The position numbers and the translations under genes were made by a program. The notes below the pieces were generated by a model. The model saw nothing but the letters and a program-made list of their open reading frames with translations. It was not told the DNA's origin and made no database searches. Shown piece after piece: positions 1 to 8,265 of a stretch of DNA of 64,000 bases. Position 1 is the stretch's first letter; the number at the start of each line of letters is the position of its first letter. The stretch comes from Micromonospora sp. KC213 (GTDB lineage Bacteria > Actinomycetota > Actinomycetes > Mycobacteriales > Micromonosporaceae). The stretch lies in the NCBI RefSeq assembly GCF_004348325.1, contig NZ_SMKF01000002.1, positions 1 through 64,000 on the forward strand, written 5' to 3'.

Positions 1-119
1 CACCGGAGGAGGGCTCGCGGCGGGGCGGCTCGCTCGGCGTCTGCTCCTGCATATCGATGCAGCGTAGTCGTGAACGTGACCTCGCACACGGTGGAAACGC
101 CTCCGTTGCGGTAGTCGCT

Positions 120-149
120 TTGCCCGGGACGGGGGCGGCCCTGTATCCT
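120..149 (+). promoter_or_regulatory. Probable promoter of the tRNA pair
   Basis: TTGCCC at 120-125 and TATCCT at 144-149 are separated by 18 bp and lie about 30 bases before tRNA-Ser. The fit to a vegetative actinobacterial promoter is reasonable. The two tRNA genes are only 36 bases apart and probably share this promoter. No gene was recognised in bases 1-119. Confidence 0.5.
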
Positions 150-178
150 CGGCCCCGGTGGTCCGCAGCGGCCACCGG

Positions 179-269
179 GGAGACTTCGCCTAGTCTGGTC
201 TATGGCGCCGCACTGCTAATGCGGTTGGGGTTTTAAAGCCCCTCCCGGGTTCGAATCCCGGAGTCTCCG
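179..269 (+). tRNA. tRNA-Ser (GCU)
   Basis: The acceptor arms GGAGACT (179-185) and AGTCTCC (262-268) pair fully. The anticodon arm holds GCT, the T-loop GGTTCGAATCC is canonical, and the long variable arm of a class II serine tRNA is present. CCA is not encoded. It reads AGC and AGU codons. Confidence 0.95.
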
Positions 270-305
270 CGCAAAAGCCGGTTGTGTAGACTGGCCGAGC
301 ACCAA

Positions 306-378
306 GCGCCCGTAGCTCAACGGATAGAGCATCTGACTACGGATCAGAAGGTTAGGGGTTCGAGTCCCTTCGGGCGCA
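306..378 (+). tRNA. tRNA-Arg (ACG)
   Basis: The acceptor arms GCGCCCG (306-312) and CGGGCGC (371-377) pair fully. The anticodon stem CTGA/TCAG encloses the loop CTACGGA with anticodon ACG, whose first base is normally edited to inosine. The T-loop GGTTCGAGTCC is canonical and CCA is not encoded. tRNA-Arg genes are frequent integration sites, which matters for the repeat found just downstream. Confidence 0.95.
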
Positions 379-387
379 CAAGATCAT

Positions 388-423
388 AAAAGCCTGACCT
401 GCGAAAACGCAGTTCAGGCTTTG
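388..423 (+). terminator. Rho-independent terminator after tRNA-Arg
   Basis: AAAGCCTGA (389-397) pairs with TCAGGCTTT (414-422), and an inner CTGCG/CGCAG stem closes an AAAA loop. The stem follows the tRNA 3' end by about ten bases. Only the right half of this hairpin is kept in the second copy of the repeat near 14602. Confidence 0.85.
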
Positions 424-578
424 TGCTTGCCCGTCCCTTGTGGACGTGCGGCTGCTCGGTCTGCTCGTCCGACGAGCTTCCCCCGCGTCCCAGCCCGTCC
501 GGTGAGGTTCGGGTGTGTCCGGTCTAATCCTGGCGGCGTCAGCGAAGCAGATCACCGGTTCTATCGACGCATGTCGAG
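408..578. repeat. Direct repeat, copy 1 (3' flank of tRNA-Arg)
   Basis: The stretch beginning at the right arm of the tRNA terminator is highly similar, by eye, to 14602-14757 in the same orientation. Both share long blocks such as TTGTGGACGTG, CGTCCGACGAGC and CCCCCGCGTC, with two small gaps. No protein explains the similarity. It may be an old att-type duplication or a conserved non-coding flank. Copy 1 keeps the complete hairpin. Confidence 0.7.
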
Positions 579-1353
579 GCCGATGAGTGTGCGGGGTTCG
601 AGTGGCTGGCTGTGGCCGGGGCGGCGATGTTGCCGGTCCACCCGCACGGGGTCGGCTGGCGTCATCGGTTGTTGGGTGAGCCGTACGAGCCGTTGTCCCG
701 GGCACGGTGCGAGGTGGGATTGCGGTGGCGATGGTCGGCCCGGCCCGTGTGGGTCGGTTCGCATTGGCGGTGTCCGGGCCAGCAGGCTCCACCGGGTGGC
801 TGCCCCTGGCCTGGCGCGGCTCCTCGGGCGGCTGCCAGGGAGCCGCCATCGGACAACGCGGATATAACGAATCGGTCGGGGGTGGGACGTACGCCCACCC
901 CCGACCGGTTCCCCGAGCCCCGAATGAGGTCAGCTCTGCTAAGTGCGCATGCTCATGAGCCCTCTTGGACGAGAAGCGCTACGAATGCGCCGGTTGAACT
1001 GCTTGGCCGGCGAAGTTGCGGCGGTCGGCGCGAACCTGGCACGACACCAGCTCCTCACACCTCCCGGCGAAGAGCTGGTCAACCTGGGCGTCCGTTCGGC
1101 GAGCCGGGCGTGACACGTGTGGGGCGTCCCGTCCCTGACTGGCCCTCGCTGGTCCTGGTCCTGGTGGCGGCAGTGCCGCTTGATCTGATCACCATCGCGG
1201 CGGCATCGTCGCTCTGGGGCACCCAGCCGACGGCAACGCTGGTGCGGAGCATCCGCCGCCCTGACCGCGCCCCATCCCTCGCGACCGTCCTTCGTGGTCG
1301 CAACACGCCCCCGTTCGTTCCGCGTGGCCTCCAAGCCGGACGGCCTTCCCCCG
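579..1353. other. Long stretch without a recognisable gene
   Basis: Open frames on both strands here have arginine- and proline-rich translations typical of GC-driven shadows, with no motif. One hydrophobic run near 1130-1220 could be a dead membrane-protein fragment, but it cannot be assigned. No RNA structure or repeat stands out. Confidence 0.5.
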
Positions 1354-2235
1354 CTACTGCGGGGACGCGAGTCGCTGGCGCAGGGCGTCGTTGTCGTCGT
1401 GGTGAACGACCTCGTCGAAGCGCAGCCGCAGCCCGTGTTTGGCCAGCAGGCCGGCGACGATCGCGTCGAGTTGTTCGCGGTGTTCTCGGGTGCGGGCCTG
1501 CAGGTATGCCGCGCGGACCTCGTCGGGTTCGCCGGTGAGGACCTGCTCCATGCGTTCGCGGATGTACCGCTTGAGGTTGATGTGCTCCATGAACACCTCG
1601 CCCACTCCAGCGTCGACGAGCCGGCCGAAGAGGTCGTCCAGCATTTCGGGCTGGGTGGCGAAGTGAGGCAGGAGCGGGCCGACGAAGGCGTAGGTGGGGA
1701 TGCCGGCGTCCTTGAGTTCGGCGAGGGTGCGCAGGCGGCGGGAGGCGAGCGGGGCGCGTACCTCCAGCCAGCGGCTGACCTTGTCGTCGGTGGTGGTCAC
1801 GGTCATCCCGACCTCGGCGCGGGGCAGGCTGGTGAGCAGGTCGACGTCGCGGGTGACGACGGGTGACTTGGTGAGGATGCGGACCAGGCCCGGGTACTCG
1901 ACGGCCTTCAATTCGCGCAGGATGCCGCGGGTGAGGCGGTATTTCGTCTCGTGGCCCTGGTAGGGGTCGGTGACGGAGCTGAGCAGCATCGTGCCCCGGC
2001 GCTTGTCCTCCGGCATCTTCGCGAGCTCTTTGCGGGCCAGTTCCACCGCGTTCGTCTTGACGTACAGGTAGTCACCCCATTCCTTGACGGATCGGCCGAA
2101 CTGCCGCCCGGCGAAGCTGGCGAAGCAGTAGGCGCAGCCCAGGACGCAGCCGGTGTATGGGTTAATCACGTAGTCGTTCGACGGGGTCTTCGACTTCTGG
2201 ATCAGGGTCTTCGCCTCGATCTCGACCGGTTCCAT
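1354..2235 (-). CDS. Radical SAM protein, Rv2578c / spore photoproduct lyase-like
   Basis: The 293-residue protein carries the radical SAM cluster motif CVLGCAYC near residues 30-37, that is C30-X3-C34-X2-C37, which binds the 4Fe-4S cluster that cleaves S-adenosylmethionine. The preceding NPYTGC context is that of the SPL-like group to which mycobacterial Rv2578c belongs. The substrate of that group is not settled, so DNA-lesion repair is only a possibility. The ATG start at 2235 is preceded by GGAAGGAC at good spacing. It is transcribed towards the tRNA genes and has no same-strand partner. Confidence 0.85.
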   Translation of the reverse strand: MEPVEIEAKTLIQKSKTPSNDYVINPYTGCVLGCAYCFASFAGRQFGRSVKEWGDYLYVKTNAVELARKELAKMPEDKRRGTMLLSSVTDPYQGHETKYRLTRGILRELKAVEYPGLVRILTKSPVVTRDVDLLTSLPRAEVGMTVTTTDDKVSRWLEVRAPLASRRLRTLAELKDAGIPTYAFVGPLLPHFATQPEMLDDLFGRLVDAGVGEVFMEHINLKRYIRERMEQVLTGEPDEVRAAYLQARTREHREQLDAIVAGLLAKHGLRLRFDEVVHHDDNDALRQRLASPQ

Positions 2236-2520
2236 GGCCGACGTCCTTCCGGTTGTTCCCGCTGGTCGCGTTCATGGCGACCGGACTGTTGTGCTGTGGG
2301 CGGAGCGGCCGGCCCGGCCACCGCGAACCCACATCTGGGAACAATAATCCCCAGAAGTTGATTCCGTGGAATGTAAGTGGTTTGCTGGGCACTGACTGGC
2401 CAGCGCTTGCGGCCACCTGCTCGGCTTGCCGGGCTGACGCCGAGAGTTGCTGCCACCCAAAGAGTTCAGTCCGCCACACAGGGTTACTACGCCTCGGAAG
2501 AGGGGTGAGGAGTGAGTGTC

Positions 2521-2901
2521 ATGACCGTTCCCGCCTTCAACTCGGTCGCCTGGTTCGAGTTCGGCACCGGCCAGCCGGAGAAGGTCAAGGAGTTCTACGG
2601 CGAGCTTTTCGACTGGAAGTACCTCCTCAACACCAACACTCCGGGTGTCACCTATCACTCGGTGATGACGCCGGGCGCCCAGCAGCCGACCGGCGGTGTG
2701 TGGGACTCGGAGGGCGGCTTCTCCGACTACGCGATCTTCTACGTCGTCGTCCAGGACGTCGCCGCGACTGTCGAGCACGCCGCGAAGCTGGGCGCCGAGG
2801 TGCTCATGGCACCGGTCTCCGACACCGCGGGCTTCACCTTCGCCCGGCTACAGGACACCGCCGGCAATCACTTCGGCGTTTTCTCCGTACCCGCTGCCTG
2901 A
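2521..2901 (+). CDS. VOC-family (glyoxalase/bleomycin-resistance fold) protein
   Basis: The protein has 126 residues. The start SVAWFEFGTGQPEKVKEFYG and the end DTAGNHFGVFSV follow the paired beta-alpha-beta-beta-beta pattern of the vicinal-oxygen-chelate fold. Such proteins bind a metal and small ligands, or act as resistance and stress proteins; the substrate cannot be read here. AGGAG lies eight bases before the ATG at 2521; a GTG at 2512 is the alternative. It opens a same-strand run with the MBL-fold, SnoaL-like and PPOX genes. Confidence 0.85.
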   Translation: MTVPAFNSVAWFEFGTGQPEKVKEFYGELFDWKYLLNTNTPGVTYHSVMTPGAQQPTGGVWDSEGGFSDYAIFYVVVQDVAATVEHAAKLGAEVLMAPVSDTAGFTFARLQDTAGNHFGVFSVPAA

Positions 2902-2950
2902 CCGGTTCCGCAGGGCCCGTTCGCACTGTTCAAACCCCTGGAGGTTCCCG

Positions 2951-3721
2951 ATGTCCGGCGCCAGCGAAAAGATCCGCGTCCGGGTCTACGGCGGTCCGAC
3001 CACCCTGATCGAGTACGGCGGGCTCAGATTCGTCACCGACCCCACCTTCGATCCGCCCGGCGAGTACCCCATGCCCCTCCCGGGCGACCACAGGCTCGTC
3101 AAGACCGCCCCCGCCCCCGTCACCGCCGCCGACCTGGGCCGCGTCGACGCCGTCCTGCTGTCCCACGACGAGCACGACGACAACCTCGACCACGCCGGCC
3201 GTGCCTTCCTGTCCCAGGCACCGGTCGTTCTCACCACGGTCAGCGGGGCCGGCCGCCTGGGCGGCAACGCTCGCGGCCTGGCCTCCTGGCAGACCGCCGA
3301 GCTCACGCGGCCCGACGGCATCGTGACCGTCACGGGCCTGCCGGCCCGGCACGGTCCGGCCGGCTGCGAACCGATCACCGGCGACGTCGTCGGCTTCATG
3401 CTCACCGCCGACGACCTGCCCCCGGTCTACGTCAGCGGCGACAACGCCGCCCTGGACCACGTCAAACAGATCGCCGAAAGGTTCGCTCCCGTCGACACCG
3501 CGATCCTCTTCCTCGGCGGCGCCCGCATGGCCTTCGCCTTCGACGGCGCCCTGCTCACCCTCGACAGCGCCCAAGGCGCCGAGGCCACGAAGATGCTCGG
3601 TGCCCGCCGGGTCGTCCCCGCCCACTACGACAGCTGGGCCCACTTCACGGAAGGCCGAAACGAGATCCAGGCCGCCTTCGCCGACGCCGGCCTGGCCGGA
3701 CGCCTCGACTTCGCCCGTTGA
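2951..3721 (+). CDS. MBL-fold metallo-hydrolase, UlaG-like branch
   Basis: The 256-residue protein has an N-terminal IEYGGLRFVTDPTFDPPGEY segment and the metal-site region LLSHDEHDDNLD, followed by late HGPAG and PAHYDSW blocks with further histidine ligands. This is the layout of cytoplasmic UlaG-like metallo-beta-lactamase-fold enzymes. The first motif reads HDEHDD rather than canonical HxHxDH, so metal binding may be variant. The start is ATG 2951 with GGAGG upstream. The substrate is unknown. It lies 49 bases after the VOC gene and is probably co-transcribed. Confidence 0.85.
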   Translation: MSGASEKIRVRVYGGPTTLIEYGGLRFVTDPTFDPPGEYPMPLPGDHRLVKTAPAPVTAADLGRVDAVLLSHDEHDDNLDHAGRAFLSQAPVVLTTVSGAGRLGGNARGLASWQTAELTRPDGIVTVTGLPARHGPAGCEPITGDVVGFMLTADDLPPVYVSGDNAALDHVKQIAERFAPVDTAILFLGGARMAFAFDGALLTLDSAQGAEATKMLGARRVVPAHYDSWAHFTEGRNEIQAAFADAGLAGRLDFAR

Positions 3722-3764
3722 CCACCATCCCCGTACCGAACCCGAACCCTAAGGAGCGTGCACC

Positions 3765-4157
3765 ATGACCAGCACGAACATCGACATCGCCCGCACATAC
3801 TTCCAGGCCGTGCAGACCGGAGACATGGCGACGCTCGGCGGACTCCTCGACGAGGCGATCGTCTGGCACCAGCCCGGCGCTAACCAGTTCTCCGGTGAGC
3901 ACAAGGGCCGCGACGCCGTCTTCCAGATGCTCGGCAGCATGATGGAGGCCAGCCGGGGCACCTTCGCCATCGACAAGATCCACGCGCTCATGGCCAACGG
4001 TGACCTGGTCGCCGCGACCATCCACTTCAGCGGCCGTCACGACGGCGCGTCGATGAGCATGGACGGCGTCGACCTGCTGCGCATCACCGACGGCAAGATC
4101 ACCGAGATGTGGCTGTTCTCCGGCGACCCGGCCACCGAAGACGCCTTCTGGGGCTGA
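3765..4157 (+). CDS. SnoaL-like / NTF2-fold protein
   Basis: The protein has 130 residues of the nuclear-transport-factor-2 fold: an N-terminal helix with YFQAVQTGDMATLGGLLDE, a central HQPGANQFSGEHKGRD and a C-terminal strand ending EMWLFSGD. Family members include small isomerases, cyclases and ligand-binding proteins; the role here is not defined. AAGGAG lies well before the ATG at 3765. A very strong hairpin follows the stop, so the transcript from 2521 probably ends here and the PPOX gene is transcribed separately or by readthrough. Confidence 0.85.
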   Translation: MTSTNIDIARTYFQAVQTGDMATLGGLLDEAIVWHQPGANQFSGEHKGRDAVFQMLGSMMEASRGTFAIDKIHALMANGDLVAATIHFSGRHDGASMSMDGVDLLRITDGKITEMWLFSGDPATEDAFWG

Positions 4158-4162
4158 CCCTC

Positions 4163-4197
4163 CGGTTGTCCGGGGCCGAGCCGGCCCCGGACAACCG
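4163..4197 (+). terminator. Strong hairpin terminator
   Basis: CGGTTGTCCGGGGCC (4163-4177) and GGCCCCGGACAACCG (4183-4197) form a perfect 15-bp stem with a five-base loop, six bases after the SnoaL-like stop. There is no U-tract, as is usual in high-GC actinobacteria. Confidence 0.8.
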
Positions 4198-4230
4198 CGA
4201 GCCGCCCGTACCAACGCGAAAGGCACCCGC

Positions 4231-4656
4231 ATGCGGAAGATGACCGACCAGCAATGGCGGGAGTTCGTCACGCACGGCACTCGCACCGGCAAGCTGTCGA
4301 CCGTCCGCGCTGACGGTAGTCCCCACGTGACACCGGTCTGGTTCCTCCTCGACGGCGAGGACATCGTGCTCACCACCGAGAAGAGCGGTGTCAAGGGCCG
4401 CAATCTCGCTCGTGACCAACGGTTCGTTCTCTGCGTCGACGAGGATCGGCCGCCGTACGCGTTCGTCCTGCTCCACGGACGCGCCGAGATCTCCGAGGAC
4501 CCCGACGACATGCTGCGCTGGGGTGGCCTGCTCGGCGCCCGCTACATGGGCGACGACCGTGAGAAGGAGTACGCCGCTCGTAACGGCGGCCCCGGCAACA
4601 TACTCGTCCGTGGCCGCATCGACAAAGTCATCGCCTTCGACGGCATCGCCGACTGA
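4231..4656 (+). CDS. PPOX-class F420-dependent oxidoreductase
   Basis: The protein has 141 residues with the split-barrel fold shared by pyridoxamine-phosphate-oxidase relatives. The segment GKLSTVRADGSPHVTPVWFL is the family's opening strand pair, and KSGVKGRNLARDQRFVLCVD lines the deazaflavin pocket in F420-type members. Such enzymes reduce or oxidise small substrates with coenzyme F420, a cofactor of actinobacteria. The start is ATG 4231 after GCGAAAGG. It converges on the MarR gene 63 bases further on. Confidence 0.85.
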   Translation: MRKMTDQQWREFVTHGTRTGKLSTVRADGSPHVTPVWFLLDGEDIVLTTEKSGVKGRNLARDQRFVLCVDEDRPPYAFVLLHGRAEISEDPDDMLRWGGLLGARYMGDDREKEYAARNGGPGNILVRGRIDKVIAFDGIAD

Positions 4657-4719
4657 CGCCATACGCTGACGGGCCGGCGGGCACAGTGTCTCGGCCCGTC
4701 ACCGCACGGCCGTCGCAGC

Positions 4720-5229
4720 TCACGACGCTGGCCGGCCGGGCTGCTTCGGTGCCCGCATGCCCGGCGCCGGGGTGCGCTCGGCGGCCTTCCGCGTCACGTC
4801 CAGGGCCCGTCCTGCCGCCCGTAGCGTTTGCAGGACCGCCGTCACCTCGCGCACGGCCCGCTCGGGAATCACTGACCCGATCCGCAGCTCCAGCTCTTCC
4901 TCGAAGACCTCCAGCGCCCCTTCCACCAGCCTTCGCCCCTCAGGCGTCAACTCGACAACCGAGGAGCGGCGGTCGTTCGGATTAGCCCGCCGCGCACACA
5001 GACCCGCCGCCTCCAAACGGTCGACCACCTTGCTCGTGCCGCCCACCGTGATCGAGAATTCCTCCGCAATGTCCTGGATCCGCGGCCCAGGCCGACGCAA
5101 CAGCAGGTGTAGGACCTCGAACGAGGTCAACGGCAGGTCGAACTCGGCCCGCAACCGCCCCTCGATGCCGCTCCACAGCTCGATCTCCAACGAGACCAGC
5201 TCCCGGTACAGCTGCTTCAGGTCCGCCAT
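4720..5229 (-). CDS. MarR-family transcriptional regulator
   Basis: The protein has 169 residues. The winged helix spans about residues 35-105, with LTSFEVLHLLLRRPGPRIQD, the recognition region GGTSKVVDRLEAAGLCARR and the wing ANPNDRRSSVVELT, which is the MarR signature. The last thirty residues are a basic, proline-rich tail outside the usual length. ATG 5229 has GGAAG eight bases before it; an overlapping GTG at 5232 is possible. A near-perfect palindrome lies about 20 bases upstream, so it probably represses itself. The facing VOC-PPOX genes are candidate targets by position only. Confidence 0.88.
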   Translation of the reverse strand: MADLKQLYRELVSLEIELWSGIEGRLRAEFDLPLTSFEVLHLLLRRPGPRIQDIAEEFSITVGGTSKVVDRLEAAGLCARRANPNDRRSSVVELTPEGRRLVEGALEVFEEELELRIGSVIPERAVREVTAVLQTLRAAGRALDVTRKAAERTPAPGMRAPKQPGRPAS

Positions 5230-5249
5230 CACTCATCTTCCGATGAACC

Positions 5250-5265
5250 ATCTTCCATGGATGAT
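5250..5265. promoter_or_regulatory. Candidate MarR operator
   Basis: ATCTTCCATGGATGAT is a 16-base palindrome with one mismatched pair, just upstream of the MarR start. The half-site CATCTTCC occurs again at 5234-5241, so two partial sites may be present. MarR dimers typically bind such 16-20 bp dyads at their own promoters; the assignment is inferred from position. Confidence 0.55.
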
Positions 5266-5604
5266 TAATGGTAGGTCACCAGCGCGGGCCCGCGCCCACG
5301 GCGAGTTCAGCGACGACGCCACGCTCCGGCTGACCCTGATCAACCCGGCCCTACTGCCCGGATGCTGGCGGGCGCCGATAGTACCTGAGGGCTTGCTCTC
5401 CCGCTGGGGACTTGCAGCTCACCACGTCCGGTCGCCCGGGGTCCTCGAGCGCTCAATGCTTTGATCGACTCCATCCTTTACGGGAAGAAGATGTGCGCCC
5501 TTAGCCTTGCGCTCTCACGCCCCGTCTCGGTCTGGACGGCAGCCGTCGAGCCCGGTGGCGAGATCCGCGACCGCGCTTTTCCAATGCCGGAAGCGACATG
5601 GCAT
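5266..5604. other. Gap between MarR and the oxidase operon
   Basis: No intact gene was seen. A short plus-strand translation around 5305-5370 (FSDDATLRLTLINPALLP) resembles the end of a PLP-dependent decarboxylase, but is too short to assign. The promoter of the MarR gene lies at the left end. Confidence 0.35.
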
Positions 5605-5636
5605 GGGCCAGTGGCGGGCGGACCCGCCACTGGCCC
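5605..5636 (-). terminator. Hairpin terminator of the FAD oxidase / HAD operon
   Basis: GGGCCAGTGGCGGG (5605-5618) and CCCGCCACTGGCCC (5623-5636) form a perfect 14-bp stem with a four-base loop, starting about 20 bases beyond the stop of the leftward FAD oxidase gene. Confidence 0.8.
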
Positions 5637-5656
5637 TTCCGATGAATCGCTGTCGG

Positions 5657-6940
5657 TCAGCGCAGGCGGTCCTTGGCCTTGTAGTACGCCCCGGCGAAGG
5701 GCAGGAACCAGGCGGTGCCGTTGTAGAAGGGCACCGGCACCTTGGGGAAGCCGAAGCCGCGCATGGGGTTGGCCTCTGGGTGGCCGTCCATGACCTCGGC
5801 CATGGCGCGGCCCATGTAGGTGGCCATCTGGACGCCGTGGCCGCAGTAGCCCATGGAGTAGTAGAGGCCGTTGGCCTCGCCCGCGTGCGGAACACGGTCG
5901 TAGGAGAAGCCGACCATGCCGCCCCACACGTAGTCGATCTTCACCCCGGCCATCTGCGGGAAGATCTCGGTCATCTCCCGCTTGAGGATGTCACCGCTCT
6001 TGACGTCCGAGGCGGGGTCGGAGGGGGCGAAGCGGGCCCGGCCGCCGAAGGCGAGGCGGTGGTCCGGGGTGATTCGGACGTAGTGGCCGATGTTCTTGGA
6101 GGACACGACCACGCGGTTGTTGGGGATGAGCTGCCGGGCCCGCTCCTCGCCCAGTGGCTCGGTGACGATGACGAAGCTGCCGACGTTGATCAGCCGCTTG
6201 CGGAACCAAGGCATGGCCTTGTCGGTGTAGGCGTCGGTGGCCGCCATGACCTGCTTGGCGCGGATGGCACCGTGCAGGGTCTCGACGAGGAAACCGCCCT
6301 TGGGGATGCGGTGCAGCGCGGTGGCGGCGTTGCGTTCGTGGATCTGAGCCCCGGCGCGTTCGGCGGCCTCGGCCAGGCCATGGACGTACTTGCCGACGTG
6401 AAGGTGCGCGCTGAGCGGGTCGAGCAGGGCTCCGTGGTAGTAGTCGGAGCCCAGCTCGGCACGCAGATCGCTCTTGCTCAGCAGCGTGGTGTCGTGGCCG
6501 AAGTTGTCGGCCAGGTCGCGCTGCGTGGCCCGCATGCGCTCCAGGTGCTGCGGCTTGAACGCGACTCCCAGACGCCCTACGCGGTGGAAGTCGCAGTCGA
6601 TCTGCTCCTTGACCGTTAGCTCCTCCACAACGTCCACCGCCTCGCGGAAGGCGTCGTACAGCTCCCGGGCCCGCGGCTGCCCGTAGCGCTTGCGGGCCTC
6701 AGCGACTCCGATGGTGATGCCCTGGGTGCACATGCTGCCGTTGCGCCCGGAGGCCCCGGAGCCCACCTTGTCCTTCTCCACGAGGACGACGTGGGCACCC
6801 TTGCGTGCCGCGTGGTAGGCGGTGGACAGGCCGGTGAGGCCGCCGCCGATGACCACCAGGTCCGCCTGTTCGGGCAAGGGCTTGCCGGTCCGGTCGGGGA
6901 AGGCAGGGGCTGTGTCGAGCCAGTAGGGGATCTGCTTCAT
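5657..6940 (-). CDS. FAD-dependent amine oxidase, gamma-glutamylputrescine oxidase-like (DAO family)
   Basis: The protein has 427 residues. The dinucleotide-binding loop VVIGGGLTGLSTAYHAARKG is at about residues 29-48, followed by the second FAD motif GSGASGRNGSM, a signature of the DAO superfamily close to PuuB/OrdL. The C-terminal FSYDRVPHAGE and MGYCGHGVQMATYMG blocks hold the FAD. These enzymes oxidise secondary or primary amines of small substrates, giving an aldehyde or keto product, ammonia and peroxide. It is the second gene after the HAD gene (57 bases apart) and ends in a hairpin. The cluster suggests an amine or polyamine-derived substrate. Confidence 0.85.
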   Translation of the reverse strand: MKQIPYWLDTAPAFPDRTGKPLPEQADLVVIGGGLTGLSTAYHAARKGAHVVLVEKDKVGSGASGRNGSMCTQGITIGVAEARKRYGQPRARELYDAFREAVDVVEELTVKEQIDCDFHRVGRLGVAFKPQHLERMRATQRDLADNFGHDTTLLSKSDLRAELGSDYYHGALLDPLSAHLHVGKYVHGLAEAAERAGAQIHERNAATALHRIPKGGFLVETLHGAIRAKQVMAATDAYTDKAMPWFRKRLINVGSFVIVTEPLGEERARQLIPNNRVVVSSKNIGHYVRITPDHRLAFGGRARFAPSDPASDVKSGDILKREMTEIFPQMAGVKIDYVWGGMVGFSYDRVPHAGEANGLYYSMGYCGHGVQMATYMGRAMAEVMDGHPEANPMRGFGFPKVPVPFYNGTAWFLPFAGAYYKAKDRLR

Positions 6941-6997
6941 GACGTACGTCCTCGGATCTTCCTGGTCGTCCAGGAGCGCTTCTCTTGGGTCCCGGCC

Positions 6998-7666
6998 TCA
7001 GCAGCCGAGCAGGGCCGGTAGGCCGGACAGGTCGGGCAACTCGTCGTAGGGCTGGTAGTCGGCGCTGCCGCTGTGGCGGTCGTAGCGGTTGATCCACACG
7101 CGGCGAGCGAGGCCGAGGTCGCGGGTGGGGATGAGGTCGTATTCCCAGCCCTGGGCGACGTGGATGACCTGGGCGGGGTCGATGTCCATGGTCTGGAAGG
7201 CGTACTCGAAGGCATGGCGGTCGGGCTTGTAGGCGCCGGCCTGCTGGGCGGTGATGACGTGGTCGAACTCGACGCCGATGTTGGCCAGGTTCTGGGCGAT
7301 GAGGTCGTCGTCCGTGTTGGAGATGATGGCGATCTCGTACCGGGACTTCAGCGCCCGCAGGGCGGCCGGGACCTCGGGGTGGGGGCCGAAGGTGGGCACG
7401 GCCGCGACCAGGGCCTCGCCGTCGGACTTCCGGTACTCCAGTCCGTGCAGACGCATGGCCATCTCCAGGCTCGAGTGCAACACCTCGTGGAAGGGGCGGT
7501 ATGCCTCCAGGACGGCCTGGAACCGCATGACGCGGAAGTCGTCCAGGAACTCGTCGACGTTCAGGCCGTCCAGGTCCAGCCGGTCGGCCAGGACCTTCAG
7601 GGTGGTGGGGCCGAGATGGAAGTCGACCAGGGTGCCGTAGGCATCGAAGGTGACGATCTGACGCAT
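6998..7666 (-). CDS. HAD-superfamily hydrolase, haloacid dehalogenase type II-like
   Basis: The protein has 222 residues. Motif I FDAYGTLVD places the nucleophile Asp at residue 8, motif II is IISNTDDD, motif III lysine lies in GAYKPDRHAF, and a late VAQGWEYDLIPTRDLG block provides motif IV. All catalytic residues are kept. Type II dehalogenase-like members remove halide or phosphate; here a phosphatase role in amine catabolism is an inference from context. I chose ATG 7666 because AGAGG precedes it at proper spacing; eight residues upstream are open but lack a ribosome site. It is the first gene of the leftward operon driven by element A. Confidence 0.85.
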   Translation of the reverse strand: MRQIVTFDAYGTLVDFHLGPTTLKVLADRLDLDGLNVDEFLDDFRVMRFQAVLEAYRPFHEVLHSSLEMAMRLHGLEYRKSDGEALVAAVPTFGPHPEVPAALRALKSRYEIAIISNTDDDLIAQNLANIGVEFDHVITAQQAGAYKPDRHAFEYAFQTMDIDPAQVIHVAQGWEYDLIPTRDLGLARRVWINRYDRHSGSADYQPYDELPDLSGLPALLGC

Positions 7667-7932
7667 GGTGTTCAACCTCTTTCCGGGCATATGAGACGAT
7701 CCGTTCGCCGGGAGTCGCTATCTCGTCGAGTGCGGCCAGGTCCGGCTGCATCGGGGTTCAGGAGGCTGCCGCCGCTTGGCGGCGGCCTGTTGAGGGGGCA
7801 TCAGGGCTGAGGGGGTACCCGAGGGGCCGCCGCTGAAGGACGGGCCCCGGACAGGGCCGGGGACGGCGAATGCTGATCAGGTAGTCGGCGGCAGCACCAT
7901 TACCTCCGAGTGCGATGCGCCTCTCTCCGGTT

Positions 7933-8037
7933 CGAGGTGATGCGTCAGTGAAGCACGGTGGAGAATCCGGCAACAAGGGAAGTGAGGCCGCGTGATCGGC
8001 CGCGAATTTTGTGCCTGTGCACAATTTCCTGTCAGGG
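7933..8037 (-). promoter_or_regulatory. Mirror-image promoter element A (leftward)
   Basis: This roughly 105-bp block is similar, in reverse complement, to 9566-9671. Shared blocks include CGAGGTGATGC, GAGAATCCGGCAACAAGGGA and GAGGCCGCG. It ends in the dyad TTGTGCCTGTGCACAA at 8009-8024. The orientation places it upstream of the leftward HAD/oxidase operon, with a long leader of about 270 bases. It is inferred to be a PucR-controlled promoter. Bases 7667-7932 contain no recognisable gene. Confidence 0.7.
8009..8024. promoter_or_regulatory. Operator TTGTGC-N4-GCACAA, site A
   Basis: The perfect 6-4-6 palindrome TTGTGCCTGTGCACAA has AT-rich flanks (AATT left, TTTCC right). The same half-sites recur at 9580-9595 at the other end of the PucR gene. 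The most likely ligand-sensing protein is the PucR regulator encoded between the two sites. Confidence 0.65.
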
Positions 8038-8265
8038 ATCCGGTGCGGTTCTGCCCGAACGGAATGGGTCTTCGAGAGGCACCGCGAGCGGCTCCGCCGC
8101 GAACTGCGGCCGCTTGGCGCTGCTGCCGGCGGCGTGACCGTGCTGTCGGCCGCCAAGGCTGTCGTCCTCATGAAGGGCAGGTGGCCTCTGACCGCCACGC
8201 TTTGGCTCAAGCTCTCCCGGTCGCGGCCCCCGGCCGGTTGCCTCATCTGTCCAGCGATCGGTGGA

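Noticed and set aside
612..1538. Long plus-strand open frame downstream of the tRNA genes
   Set aside because: Arg/Pro/Gly-rich translation with no motif, and it overlaps the 3' end of the radical SAM gene on the other strand; a high-GC shadow.
4686..5464. Plus-strand frames opposite the MarR gene
   Set aside because: They are antisense to a winged-helix protein with a clear signature and have no ribosome sites.
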